Part shown: positions 1 through 8,491 of the stretch, in pieces
Position numbering within the stretch: position 1 is the first letter of the stretch
Layout: the number at the start of each line of letters is the position of its first letter
Source of the DNA: Acidisarcina polymorpha
GTDB taxonomy: Bacteria > Acidobacteriota > Terriglobia > Terriglobales > Acidobacteriaceae
DNA: 64,000 nucleotides
Direction: 5' to 3'
Assembly: GCF_003330725.1 (NCBI RefSeq)
Contig: NZ_CP030840.1
Coordinates: forward strand, 1,302,001-1,366,000
The notes under the pieces: model-generated
What the model was told of the DNA's origin: nothing
Database searches by the model: none
What the model saw: only the letters and a program-made list of their open reading frames with translations
Program-made: the position numbers and the translations under genes

Positions 1-178
1 ATAGGTGCAGGATGCCCCACTCCGCCTGAGTGCTCCCTTCAAGCCGGCGTTGGCATGAATGGGAGTCTGGTGCGCCATTCAACCCGACCTGGGCTTGAGT
101 GGCGCGTAGGCGGCTGAACCTTGTCATCTCCTGATAAATGCCACGTCAACTGTCATACTAGAGAGAGGAGTCATTCCC

Positions 179-1015
179 ATGGCAGCATCTACCCACGGCG
201 TCGCGCCCACCCCCCAATCTCTTCCCGGAGTCGCGAATATCGTCGCAATCGGCTCTGGCAAAGGCGGCGTCGGCAAGACCACTTTGGCAGTCAATCTAGC
301 CGTCGCGCTCGCTAAACTCGGCCATAAGGTCGGCCTCATCGACGCCGACATCTACGGCCCTAATGTCCCGCTGATGATGGGTTCCGGCAAACAGCCCCGC
401 ATTCTTGAGGGCAACATGATCGAGCCGATCCTGGCACACGGCGTGAAAGTAATCTCAATCGGCTTCATCTCCCCGGGCGACAAGCCCATGGTCATGCGCG
501 GGCCGATGCTTCACCAGATCATCCGCCAGTTTCTTCAGCAGGTTGAGTGGGGCGAACTCGACTTCCTGCTGGTCGACCTGCCCCCTGGAACCGGCGACGT
601 CGTGATTTCGCTCGTCCAGACTGTGCCACTCACTGGCGCCGTCGTGGTCTCGACCCCGTCTGATGTCTCCCTACAGGACGCGCGCAAAGCCCTCGAGATG
701 TTTCATCAAGTCAATGTCGAAGTCTTGGGCATTGTTGAGAACATGAGCCACTTTACCTGCCCGCATTGCCATCAGGAGATCGACATCTTCTCCAAGGGGG
801 GCGCCGACCGCATGGCCCGGCAATTCAGCATCGCTTTCCTGGGATCGATAGAGCTCGACCCGGAGATCCGGCACGGCGGCGACACCGGGCTTCCGGTAGC
901 TCTCGCTGGCGAAGGTTCGCCTCAAGGAGATCAGTTCTTCAAAGTAGCCAAGCAGGTCGCCGCATTGGCAGTGGCTCAGTCTGCCAAGACTCGGGATGTG
1001 CTCGAGATCAGTTAG
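179..1015 (+). CDS. mrp: Mrp/ApbC-family Fe-S cluster carrier ATPase
   Basis: This is a 278-aa P-loop ATPase of the Mrp/NBP35 family, which in other bacteria binds and transfers Fe-S clusters to apoproteins in the cytoplasm. A deviant Walker A motif, GKGGVGKTT, lies near residue 30. LVDLPPGTGD is the conserved switch region, and FTCPHCHQ near residue 195 carries the CxxC pair that bridges the cluster in a dimer. There is no N-terminal DUF59/MIP18 domain, so this is the short form. The ATG at 179 is preceded by a strong purine-rich site, GAGAGAGGAG at 161-170. A perfect hairpin terminator follows at once, so the gene appears to be monocistronic. The family call is very secure; the exact client proteins are unknown. 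Confidence 0.95.
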   Translation: MAASTHGVAPTPQSLPGVANIVAIGSGKGGVGKTTLAVNLAVALAKLGHKVGLIDADIYGPNVPLMMGSGKQPRILEGNMIEPILAHGVKVISIGFISPGDKPMVMRGPMLHQIIRQFLQQVEWGELDFLLVDLPPGTGDVVISLVQTVPLTGAVVVSTPSDVSLQDARKALEMFHQVNVEVLGIVENMSHFTCPHCHQEIDIFSKGGADRMARQFSIAFLGSIELDPEIRHGGDTGLPVALAGEGSPQGDQFFKVAKQVAALAVAQSAKTRDVLEIS

Positions 1016-1033
1016 TCAGGATCTCAGACGCAC

Positions 1034-1070
1034 AAAAGCCTCCGGTCAATCAAGCCGGAGGCTTTTGTTT
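1034..1070 (+). terminator. Rho-independent terminator after mrp
   Basis: A perfect 12-bp stem has arms AAAAGCCTCCGG (1034-1045) and CCGGAGGCTTTT (1055-1066), a 9-nt loop, and a TTTTGTTT tail on the plus strand. It lies 19 nt after the mrp stop. Because the stem begins with AAAA it may also stop transcripts arriving from the minus strand. Confidence 0.9.
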
Positions 1071-1171
1071 GCGCCAGTGTCCCCGATACAGAGCGCCGTC
1101 TGCAAAACTCCCCTAGATCCATTACGTAACGGCAACGGGCCAAACGCCATGACATGAACGGTCTTGCGGGA

Positions 1172-2896
1172 CTACTTTGGCTTAACCGGCGCGGGGCTGG
1201 TTCCCTCATCCGAGGAATCCGCCTGATGCGGCAGAGCAAAGGGCTGCTTTAAGCCCTTTTCCGCTGCCTGCTTCGTATCCGCTTGGCCGTCGCGGACCGT
1301 CAGAGCAGCTTTATACTCCGCCACCGCCTGCTCCCGCTCTTCCTCGACGTCGTGGATGCGGCCGAGATAAATATGCGCCCAGGCCAGCGTTCTCGGGTCC
1401 TTCGAGAGCCGCACCGCGTCCCCGAACCGCGCCTGAGCGTCATCCATATTGCCGCTGAGCAGCGCCACCTGGCCCAGGATGTAATCGGCGTAAGCTGGAT
1501 CGCCGGATTTTTGGTCGATAGCCGCCTGCGCCAGTTGCGCGGCGCCCGCCTTGTCTCCCTTGATGAGCTTCATTTCGGCAAGGTCAAGGCCATGTAACTG
1601 TCGTGAAGCATGAGTCACCACATCCGACGTGCCAGTCTTCGAGAACTGGACATGCTTGGCGCGACTGATCTGGCTCTCGACATCCATACCGTAGACCATT
1701 TCGCCGATGCTTTCCTTCAAGCTGGCGGAATCGCGCTCAAAGGACCCGAACGCGTCATAGAAATACTGGGTGAGCACATACCCCTGAGACATGGCCGTAT
1801 CCACGGCTTGCTGGCGGGCGGCGCCGACTTTTTGCAGATAGGCGGTGCGCTCGCGATCAGCGCGCTCAAGATCGACGCGGCGAAGATCGGGGGTAGGCGC
1901 CTTGACCTCGGGAATGCCCGTATCCAGCGTTCGCGCCTCAACTGCCCGAATCATCGACTCAATCGTCAGCGCCACGATATCGCTGCGGAAGGTGTAATCC
2001 AGTGGCGCTTCGCGCACCGATTTCAATAATGGCAGCAGCCGATCCATGGACGAAGCGCGGGCAAACAGCAGCGGCTCAATCTCATAATGAAGATAGGTGT
2101 GCCTGACCTGCTGCATGTTGATGCTTCCATTTACCGGCGAGGCGACCACAACATAATCTGTTCCATAGACGCGTGCGTTGGTTTGGCTTGGTGCGAGCAG
2201 CGGCTCAATCACCACCAGGAAGCGCCGGCCGTCGTATCCACCCGCAGGCATCTTCAAGTAGAGATTCGTGGCCAGGATCATCTTGGTCAAGGGGTCATGC
2301 AGCCGGTTGACTTCTTCCTCATAGGCGTTGCGGTTTGCTACCCAGATGACATGGAGTTGCGCAGCCTCGGCGAAGCTGCGCAGCAAGGGAAGGATCTCCA
2401 CCACCTGGGTTGAATCCGGCGGCATCTCGGTGAGATCGACACTGGGTGTGAGTTCAGGAGGTGGCGTCAGATAGAGCGCGAGGGAGATATACTGAGCCAG
2501 ATCGCGACCCGAATCGGCGAGCCGGTGTCCGGCAATATAAGTGCAAACCCGGTCCCGCGCATCGCGCGCCTCCGCTGACCCCTGCAGATACTGGTTTAAC
2601 TCGTCGCGGATCCGCTGACGGAGCGGGTCAGAGCTCTCCAGTTCCTGGTCATAACCACAGGTATTCAGCGCAATGGCAACATCAAAGAGGGCTTCGCTGG
2701 TCTCCAGGCTGATCGCCGGCCCGGCGGGATCGACCAGCGCAGGCGGCTTCGGCGGTACCGGCTGTCTTGGCGCTTGCGAAGACGAAGCACTGGCTGCCGG
2801 AGTCTCGTTGTTCTGGCCAGCCGCGCCAATCGCGGCTAACAGAAGCGAAAACGACAAACAGCTAGTACAACGAAACTGACGCAAGAAAGACCGCAT
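1172..2896 (-). CDS. Exported TPR-repeat protein of unknown function
   Basis: This is a protein of about 574 aa starting at ATG 2896. A longer TTG start at 2920 is possible but less likely. It has an N-terminal hydrophobic signal segment (FSLLLAAIGAAG) followed by a Pro/Ala/Ser linker, so it is probably periplasmic. The central 300 residues match no family I recognise. The C-terminal 130 residues read as two or three TPR helical repeats with alternating helices rich in Ala, Asp and Gln, which suggests a protein-binding scaffold. It ends in a charged proline tail. It lies convergent to mrp and 62 bp downstream of the GH3 gene on the same strand, so the two may be co-transcribed. The function is unknown. 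Confidence 0.7.
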   Translation of the reverse strand: MRSFLRQFRCTSCLSFSLLLAAIGAAGQNNETPAASASSSQAPRQPVPPKPPALVDPAGPAISLETSEALFDVAIALNTCGYDQELESSDPLRQRIRDELNQYLQGSAEARDARDRVCTYIAGHRLADSGRDLAQYISLALYLTPPPELTPSVDLTEMPPDSTQVVEILPLLRSFAEAAQLHVIWVANRNAYEEEVNRLHDPLTKMILATNLYLKMPAGGYDGRRFLVVIEPLLAPSQTNARVYGTDYVVVASPVNGSINMQQVRHTYLHYEIEPLLFARASSMDRLLPLLKSVREAPLDYTFRSDIVALTIESMIRAVEARTLDTGIPEVKAPTPDLRRVDLERADRERTAYLQKVGAARQQAVDTAMSQGYVLTQYFYDAFGSFERDSASLKESIGEMVYGMDVESQISRAKHVQFSKTGTSDVVTHASRQLHGLDLAEMKLIKGDKAGAAQLAQAAIDQKSGDPAYADYILGQVALLSGNMDDAQARFGDAVRLSKDPRTLAWAHIYLGRIHDVEEEREQAVAEYKAALTVRDGQADTKQAAEKGLKQPFALPHQADSSDEGTSPAPVKPK

Positions 2897-2958
2897 AGCT
2901 GCAACCTGCAGTGTATGCAACCGCGGGATAGGGGGTCAAATGCCGGTTCTCCTCCGCG

Positions 2959-5526
2959 TTATTGCAAAGTCGCGTTTTCCGCCGCGGATACCGAGACTGA
3001 ACCCGACAGCGGAAGATCAACCGACGATTCGCCGACCAGTATTCCGAAGTTCCCTGGCGAAACCCTCCAGCGTTTCGCCGAAACATCGTAGTACGCGAAG
3101 GCCCGCGCATCGAGGGTCACTGACAAATGTTGGGTCTCTCCCGGTTTGAGGTTGACCTTGCTGAAGCCCTTTAACTGCTTGGCTGCATGCGCGATGCTGG
3201 TGTGATCGTCGGCCACATATACCTGCGCGACCGTCGCGCCAGCGCGATCTCCGGTATTTGTGACATCGAAGGCGACGGTGTAGTTCCCGCCGGAACCGCC
3301 ATCCTGGTTCACCGTCAAGTTGCCATACTTGAAGGTGGTGTAGGACAGACCATAGCCGAAAGGAAAGAGCGGTTTTACGCCGTTCTTTTCATACCCGCGA
3401 TATCCAACAAAGATTCCTTCCTTGTAGGTGACTTTCTTCGAATCTCCCTCGGGGTAATAATTCGCAAAAGTAGGATTGTCCTCAGCCTTGCGTTCAAATG
3501 TGGCTGGAAGATGTCCGGAAGGATTGACGTCACCGAACAAAACCTCCGCTAAAGCCCTTCCACTCCCCTCACCGCCATACCACTGCTCAAGGTAAGCGGG
3601 AACCTTGTCCAGCCATGCCAAAGAGTCGACATTCCCGCCGGAAGTCACCGCGACAATTGTGTTTTTGTTGGCCGCGGAGATTTCCTTGATCAGTTCCTCC
3701 TGGCCAAAAGGCAGGCCAAAGGTGCGATCGCTCCCCTCCGATTCGCTGTCCTGGTCGAATCCAGCGGCGACCACGACTACATCGGCTTTCGCCGCCAGGG
3801 TCTTTGCTGCTGCGCTGACGAGCGTTGCCTGGTCGGCGATCGCCAGCCGTATGCGGCCGCCAAACATTGAAGTCTGGTTGTCCTCGACAACCACCTTATG
3901 CGGGCCGGCCGAGAGCTGAACCGTGAGCGTCGGCTGAAAGGCGCGGCACAACCTCCAGTCATCGATGATGAGCTTGTCGTCCAGATAAACGCGACTGCCT
4001 GCTCCCTCACCTGAGCTCTGCACTCCGATTTCGTAGGTCCCAGACGTTTTCGCCGTGTAGTAGCCTATCCAACGGCGGGACACCTCGTGCTTAGCTCCCG
4101 AAGAAAAGAGCGCCAGTATGGTGTCCATATCTTCCGTCATGGTCTGCCAGGTGAAGCCGGCGCTATTAATGTGAGAGATGGTCTTCGTCGTCGCCGCCGG
4201 TCCCGAGAGCTCCGCGTTGTTGAAGCTTTGCACAATCAGGCCAGCCTTGCCGCCATGTGCGGTCGTTGTGAAGTTCGTCTGAGCAGCGAGATCGGGAATC
4301 GTCGGCAGACCGCGCTCATAGTAGACCACGGCGTTGTTGCCGAGGTATCCGGCTATGCCTTCCAGGTCGCTGACTCCATGAAACGGAACGACGCCCGCAC
4401 TGCCGCCACCAACTGGCACCGCCGGATAGGCGTCCGGTCCAACAACCAGGATGGTCTTGACCTTTGTCTTGTCGAGCGGCAGAAGTTTGCCTTCATTTTT
4501 AAGCAGCACGATGCCTTCTCGAGCCGCATTGAGGGCAACTTCCTGGTTATTGAGATCGTAGGTCGAAAGCGAGAGGTCGGTCTGCTGATACCCCGGGGCT
4601 AACCATCCGAAACGGTTTGCGGTGTCTACAATATGGCGGACCTTCTCGTCGATCGTCGCCTGTTTCACCCTGCCGTCTTTGAGCGCAGGAAGAAGGTTCT
4701 TGCGGTTCATGAATGCACCGGTCGGCATCTCAATGTCGAGGCCGCCGTTCGCCGCCGCTACGCCGTCATAGGTCGCCACCCAATCGGACATGACCACCCC
4801 GTTGAATCCCCACTCCTTCCGCGCAATTTCTGTGTTGAAGTAGCTGTTCTGGGTCATATGCTGGCCGTTGGTGAGGTTGTAGGAGTCCATGATCGCGCCA
4901 ACATGGGCCTTCTTGACCGCCGCTTCAAAAGCGGGCATGTAAATCTCCCGCAGACTTCGTTCGTCGATGATCGAATCAGAATCGTGCCGCAAAAATTCCG
5001 AGTTGTTGCCGAGATAGTGCTTTACCGTCGAACTGACTCCTTGTTTCTGCATTCCATCGATATAGCCGACCGCCATCGCCGCAGAGAGAAACGGATCCTC
5101 TCCGAAGTACTCGAAGTTGCGGCCGTTTCGCGGTGACCGGTAGATATTGACACCCGGCCCTAACATGAAGTGAATGCCTCGTGCCCGCGCATCCTTGCCA
5201 ATCCCTGCGCCCACCTCCTCGGCCAGCTCTGGATTCCAGGTGGCGGCGAGACCGATTCCTCCCGCATAGGTCGTCGATCTGAATCCGGAGTTGCTGCGAA
5301 CCCCCACCGGCCCATCCGACATCTCCAAAGCCGGCAATCCAAGCTCTGGCTCGGCGCGGATCGCAAACCCTGTGCCGCCGATGTAATCGATTTTCTGCTC
5401 CGGAGTCATCTTGCCGAGAATGGCGTCTGCGCTGGGCGCGGACTGCGCGAAGCACGAACCTACCCCCAGCGATATTGCCGCGAAGGCGCACATGGACGAA
5501 ACTACCCGTTTGATCCCAAGCATCAT
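2959..5526 (-). CDS. Exported glycoside hydrolase family 3 with PA14 insert
   Basis: This GH3 enzyme of about 855 aa is beta-glucosidase- or beta-xylosidase-like. A signal peptide (hydrophobic run ending near SCFAQS) sends it out of the cytoplasm. The (beta/alpha)8 domain contains TVKHYLGNN and the GVVMSDW motif, whose Asp near residue 248 is the expected nucleophile. A PA14-type carbohydrate-binding insert (about residues 400-540, around the SSGEGAGSRVYLDD segment) interrupts the second alpha/beta domain, and a fibronectin III-like domain closes the protein. I prefer the ATG at 5526 over the GTG at 5544 because the latter falls inside a palindrome. Substrate cannot be read from the sequence; beta-linked plant oligosaccharides are likely. 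The palindrome and tandem repeat just upstream suggest specific regulation. Confidence 0.92.
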   Translation of the reverse strand: MMLGIKRVVSSMCAFAAISLGVGSCFAQSAPSADAILGKMTPEQKIDYIGGTGFAIRAEPELGLPALEMSDGPVGVRSNSGFRSTTYAGGIGLAATWNPELAEEVGAGIGKDARARGIHFMLGPGVNIYRSPRNGRNFEYFGEDPFLSAAMAVGYIDGMQKQGVSSTVKHYLGNNSEFLRHDSDSIIDERSLREIYMPAFEAAVKKAHVGAIMDSYNLTNGQHMTQNSYFNTEIARKEWGFNGVVMSDWVATYDGVAAANGGLDIEMPTGAFMNRKNLLPALKDGRVKQATIDEKVRHIVDTANRFGWLAPGYQQTDLSLSTYDLNNQEVALNAAREGIVLLKNEGKLLPLDKTKVKTILVVGPDAYPAVPVGGGSAGVVPFHGVSDLEGIAGYLGNNAVVYYERGLPTIPDLAAQTNFTTTAHGGKAGLIVQSFNNAELSGPAATTKTISHINSAGFTWQTMTEDMDTILALFSSGAKHEVSRRWIGYYTAKTSGTYEIGVQSSGEGAGSRVYLDDKLIIDDWRLCRAFQPTLTVQLSAGPHKVVVEDNQTSMFGGRIRLAIADQATLVSAAAKTLAAKADVVVVAAGFDQDSESEGSDRTFGLPFGQEELIKEISAANKNTIVAVTSGGNVDSLAWLDKVPAYLEQWYGGEGSGRALAEVLFGDVNPSGHLPATFERKAEDNPTFANYYPEGDSKKVTYKEGIFVGYRGYEKNGVKPLFPFGYGLSYTTFKYGNLTVNQDGGSGGNYTVAFDVTNTGDRAGATVAQVYVADDHTSIAHAAKQLKGFSKVNLKPGETQHLSVTLDARAFAYYDVSAKRWRVSPGNFGILVGESSVDLPLSGSVSVSAAENATLQ

Positions 5527-5534
5527 GGTTGTCT

Positions 5535-5551
5535 CTAGAAACACTTTCTAG
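5535..5551. promoter_or_regulatory. Operator-like palindrome at the GH3 start
   Basis: CTAGAAA (5535-5541) and TTTCTAG (5545-5551) form a perfect inverted repeat with a 3-nt centre, 8 bp upstream of the GH3 ATG. Size and centre resemble binding sites of LacI/GalR-type sugar regulators. It could also act as a small hairpin in the leader. No regulator gene is adjacent. Confidence 0.5.
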
Positions 5552-5586
5552 TTTGAAAAAAGATGATAGCAACCATACGCACTCTA

Positions 5587-5634
5587 TACGGGGATGTAAA
5601 CTCGGCAATATACGAGGATGTAGACTCGGCAAGT
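5587..5634. repeat. Two-copy 24-bp tandem repeat in divergent promoter region
   Basis: Two abutting 24-bp units (5587-5610 and 5611-5634) match at 20 of 24 positions and share the core GGATGTA.ACTCGGCAA. They lie between the GH3 gene (minus strand) and the exported unknown gene (plus strand). A tandem operator is the most likely role; no third copy is present. Confidence 0.55.
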
Positions 5635-5764
5635 AGACATGCTGAAGATGCTGCTCTCCTCATCGGCGAGGAGCGAACCAAGCACCGTTTGCCTGCCGCG
5701 CTAAGGAGTGCGGGGACCGAACGATCCGTGGGCGCTTCGCGTCTTTGTCGCGTGGGGATGCACA

Positions 5765-7321
5765 ATGCTTCGACGAACCTCCGATTCCCGACCCGCGATG
5801 CTCTTATTCCTGCTCGTGGTTTTTTGGGGGGCGGGTGCCTGTGCACAGGACATCTCTGTCGTTCGGTTGCCGCAAAGCAGCGACATGACCGTACGCCTGG
5901 TAAATCTGGCGAGCCATCAGAGCTATGACCGCACGGGGGATGCCTATTTCATCGTTCCCGCGGGCAGATATTCGATCCAGTTATTACGCGCCGGAAGTAC
6001 GGTCTATCAGGAGGCCGAATACATTTCGGCCTCCGCCCCGAGTTCCCGCACGGTCAATCCCAAGAAGTTGGAACTGGCTGTAGGCATTCCGACGCCAAGT
6101 CCGCAATTTGACTCGAACGTATGTTCTGCGTTGGAATCGGCTATCCGGTTGACGATCGCGAGCTTTGGATTGAGTGACGCTGATATCCAACGCCGGCTGG
6201 CGAACGCCGATCTTCGAGGTTCGCTGCATTGCACAACCAGTGCAGACTTGGACTCCGTGCTGAGCACGCTTACAGGGTCCTACGGGATCAACTCGCTGGG
6301 AATGGTCGACGTATCCATCGACTACTCGCCGCTCGCGCCCCTGCACCGGCCCCACAACCGCGGAAATTCACCGATTTATCTTGATCCGTCGACACAAAGG
6401 TTAGCGACGGCCCAACAGCCTGCTTCGAACCTGACCCCTGACCTGGTGAACGATATCAAGAACGGCATCGCCGACCTGGGAGTCGATGAGAGTGGCAAGC
6501 CGCTGTTGGTGTGCGGCGCAATCGATGTCAACACTCCAGTGTTTTGCGACACCAACGGCCTGGTGACCGCAACCCCGGCGATCGCCCATCTTCGTGCCCT
6601 TTATCACCTCCGCGTACAGACTAAGCCGGTTGATTTCCGCGGGGTCGAAGACGACCGCTGGACCACCTTTGCCGGCGAGGAGGAATATCGCGTCACCCAG
6701 GAAAAACTTGCCGCCGACGTCAAAGCGATTCAGGAGAACTTGCTTAAGAGGATCGCGCAAGTACAGGCGAGTTTGGTCTCCGCGCAGAGTGCTCAGGCCG
6801 ACGGCCAGACTGTCCAGTCCTACGTAACTTCGGATCTGCTGACACTGCTCGACGCGACTCAGTCGGAGTTCAACCAGGCACTCCGCGAGGCTACGCTGCA
6901 TCCGCTACGCCAGCACTTTCCTCAAGTGCTGGCAACTCTGCCGGAGAGCGCCGATCCATCGACGCCCGCGCCTGTCGCGGAGAAGGCGTTTCGGGACTTA
7001 AAGGACGCCATAACCACGCTAGGCGCCGCCTCAGGCAACCTTGGCATCGACCTCGTCTTCAGAACGACCCCCGTTGAGGCCGAGGGGGTCCACTTGAGCT
7101 TTGATCATTGTGAAAGGTGCATGCCAGTTGTCAGTCAGGGCGGCGAGCGTCGCTTCTATCGCGGAAGATACTACGTGAGAGCCAATCTGGATGGGTATGT
7201 TCCGTATGAGGGCTGGCTCGATCTGGTCGATGATCCTAGAACCATTCTCGAATGCGAAATGGTGAGAGTGCACCGGGCTTCCGATGCACGCGGATCCACC
7301 TGTTCCCTGCGGTCTCAGTGA
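5765..7321 (+). CDS. Exported protein of unknown function (518 aa)
   Basis: The chosen ATG at 5765 gives a normal signal peptide: MLRR followed by a hydrophobic stretch and a probable cleavage site after GACAQ. A GTG at 5708 would add 19 residues ahead of it and has no spaced ribosome site. The mature protein is about 490 aa, mixed alpha/beta, with a helical, Gln- and Ala-rich middle (about residues 310-420) and two Cys pairs, one near the C-terminus (HCERCMP). I do not recognise the family. It lies divergent from the GH3 gene across 238 bp that hold a palindrome and a tandem repeat, and converges with the hopanoid operon. It may be controlled together with the glycosidase; this is inference. 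Confidence 0.65.
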   Translation: MLRRTSDSRPAMLLFLLVVFWGAGACAQDISVVRLPQSSDMTVRLVNLASHQSYDRTGDAYFIVPAGRYSIQLLRAGSTVYQEAEYISASAPSSRTVNPKKLELAVGIPTPSPQFDSNVCSALESAIRLTIASFGLSDADIQRRLANADLRGSLHCTTSADLDSVLSTLTGSYGINSLGMVDVSIDYSPLAPLHRPHNRGNSPIYLDPSTQRLATAQQPASNLTPDLVNDIKNGIADLGVDESGKPLLVCGAIDVNTPVFCDTNGLVTATPAIAHLRALYHLRVQTKPVDFRGVEDDRWTTFAGEEEYRVTQEKLAADVKAIQENLLKRIAQVQASLVSAQSAQADGQTVQSYVTSDLLTLLDATQSEFNQALREATLHPLRQHFPQVLATLPESADPSTPAPVAEKAFRDLKDAITTLGAASGNLGIDLVFRTTPVEAEGVHLSFDHCERCMPVVSQGGERRFYRGRYYVRANLDGYVPYEGWLDLVDDPRTILECEMVRVHRASDARGSTCSLRSQ

Positions 7322-7393
7322 CTCTAAAACCGAACGGCGCACCTGTATCCCAAGTTGAAGGAGGAGGAAAGCCCTTGTCTCCTACCAATACTT

Positions 7394-8326
7394 TCAGACG
7401 CGCAGCAGCAACCGGTTGCCGAGCACCCGGAGAATGCCCCAGGCAAGGATGGCAAGTTTCTCATAGGTCGGCACTCTGACCCGCGAACGAAACACCTCGT
7501 AATTCGAAGCTTTGATCCTGTGTAACAGCCGGTGGTAGATAGTAATCAGCACCCACATTGCCGGACGGCTGTCTGGGACGATCAACGGCAACAGTTCTCG
7601 ACCTGATTGATAGTATCGCTCGGCCCGTTCCGCTTCGAACCGCAGCAGCTCGCGAAGCTCGGCCGGCGCGGCTCCGCCAAGACTCGATAACTGTTCCACA
7701 CTTACCCCGAAGCGGCCTAAGTCTTCGCGGGGAAGATAGACTCGGCGGCGCTCTGCATCTTCGCGCACATCGCGCAGAATATTTGTCAGTTGGAAAGCAA
7801 TCCCGGTCTCCTCGGCAAGCTTTTCCGCTCGCTTATCTTGATAGCCGAAGATGCGGATGCATACCAGACCCACGACGGATGCGACTAAGTAGCAGTATTG
7901 ATAGAGATCGGCGAAAGCCGGATAAGTCTGGTAATCGCCGGTCGCGGAATTGCCCTGAACAGCTTCGCGGGAAAGGTCCATTGTCGTCCCTTCCACTAAC
8001 TGCTCGAGTAACTGGTTAGGTATATCGAAGCGGCGCTGCGCATCGGAGAGCGCAACAAAGACGGGATCGTTGGTATCTCCGTCATGCGATGTTTCTCGAC
8101 ACGATGCTTCGCGCCAGGCAATAAGCCACTGCTCGAGATTCGCACGCCGTTGGTCGATCGGCAGGCTTTCATCGTCGGAAAGATCGTCCGCATGGCGCAT
8201 AAAGGCGTAGACTGCGCAGATCGCGTTGCGCTTCGCCGGAGGTAATGCGACAAAGGAGTAATAGAAGTTCTTAGCTTCCTTACGCGCGATCTCTCTGCAG
8301 ATTTGATAGGCTTCCGCAACCTGCAT
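7394..8326 (-). CDS. hpnD: Squalene/phytoene synthase family enzyme (HpnD-like)
   Basis: This is a 310-aa all-alpha prenyltransferase that condenses two farnesyl diphosphates head-to-head to presqualene diphosphate, or on to squalene. The first Asp-rich motif is DDLSDD at residues 47-52. The second is DVRED at 186-190, inside NILRDVREDAERRR, which matches the family pattern. It is the last gene of the hopanoid operon. The usual bacterial partners HpnC and HpnE are not in this window. Either they are encoded elsewhere or this enzyme makes squalene alone; sequence reading cannot decide between these, so the symbol is tentative. A 165-bp gap separates it from the preceding dehydrogenase, enough for an internal promoter. 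Confidence 0.85.
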   Translation of the reverse strand: MQVAEAYQICREIARKEAKNFYYSFVALPPAKRNAICAVYAFMRHADDLSDDESLPIDQRRANLEQWLIAWREASCRETSHDGDTNDPVFVALSDAQRRFDIPNQLLEQLVEGTTMDLSREAVQGNSATGDYQTYPAFADLYQYCYLVASVVGLVCIRIFGYQDKRAEKLAEETGIAFQLTNILRDVREDAERRRVYLPREDLGRFGVSVEQLSSLGGAAPAELRELLRFEAERAERYYQSGRELLPLIVPDSRPAMWVLITIYHRLLHRIKASNYEVFRSRVRVPTYEKLAILAWGILRVLGNRLLLRV

Positions 8327-8491
8327 AGTTAAGCAGCCACCTCTCGGCTACTCTGCCGTTTGCTGTCGCACGAGTTCGATCTCTCAGATGTCGATTCTTC
8401 CTGGCTCTGCAAGACGGGCAATGCCATGCGCTCCGCTCGATCTATTGGTGTATAGCTGATGCATCTCCGAAACATTATCTCAGGAGAAGGA

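Noticed and set aside
1-178. Possible end of a gene or promoter structure before mrp
   Set aside because: One frame is open for 39 codons without recognisable protein character; a TGAATGG/CCATTCA inverted repeat (56-62, 75-81) has only 7-bp arms and no clear role.
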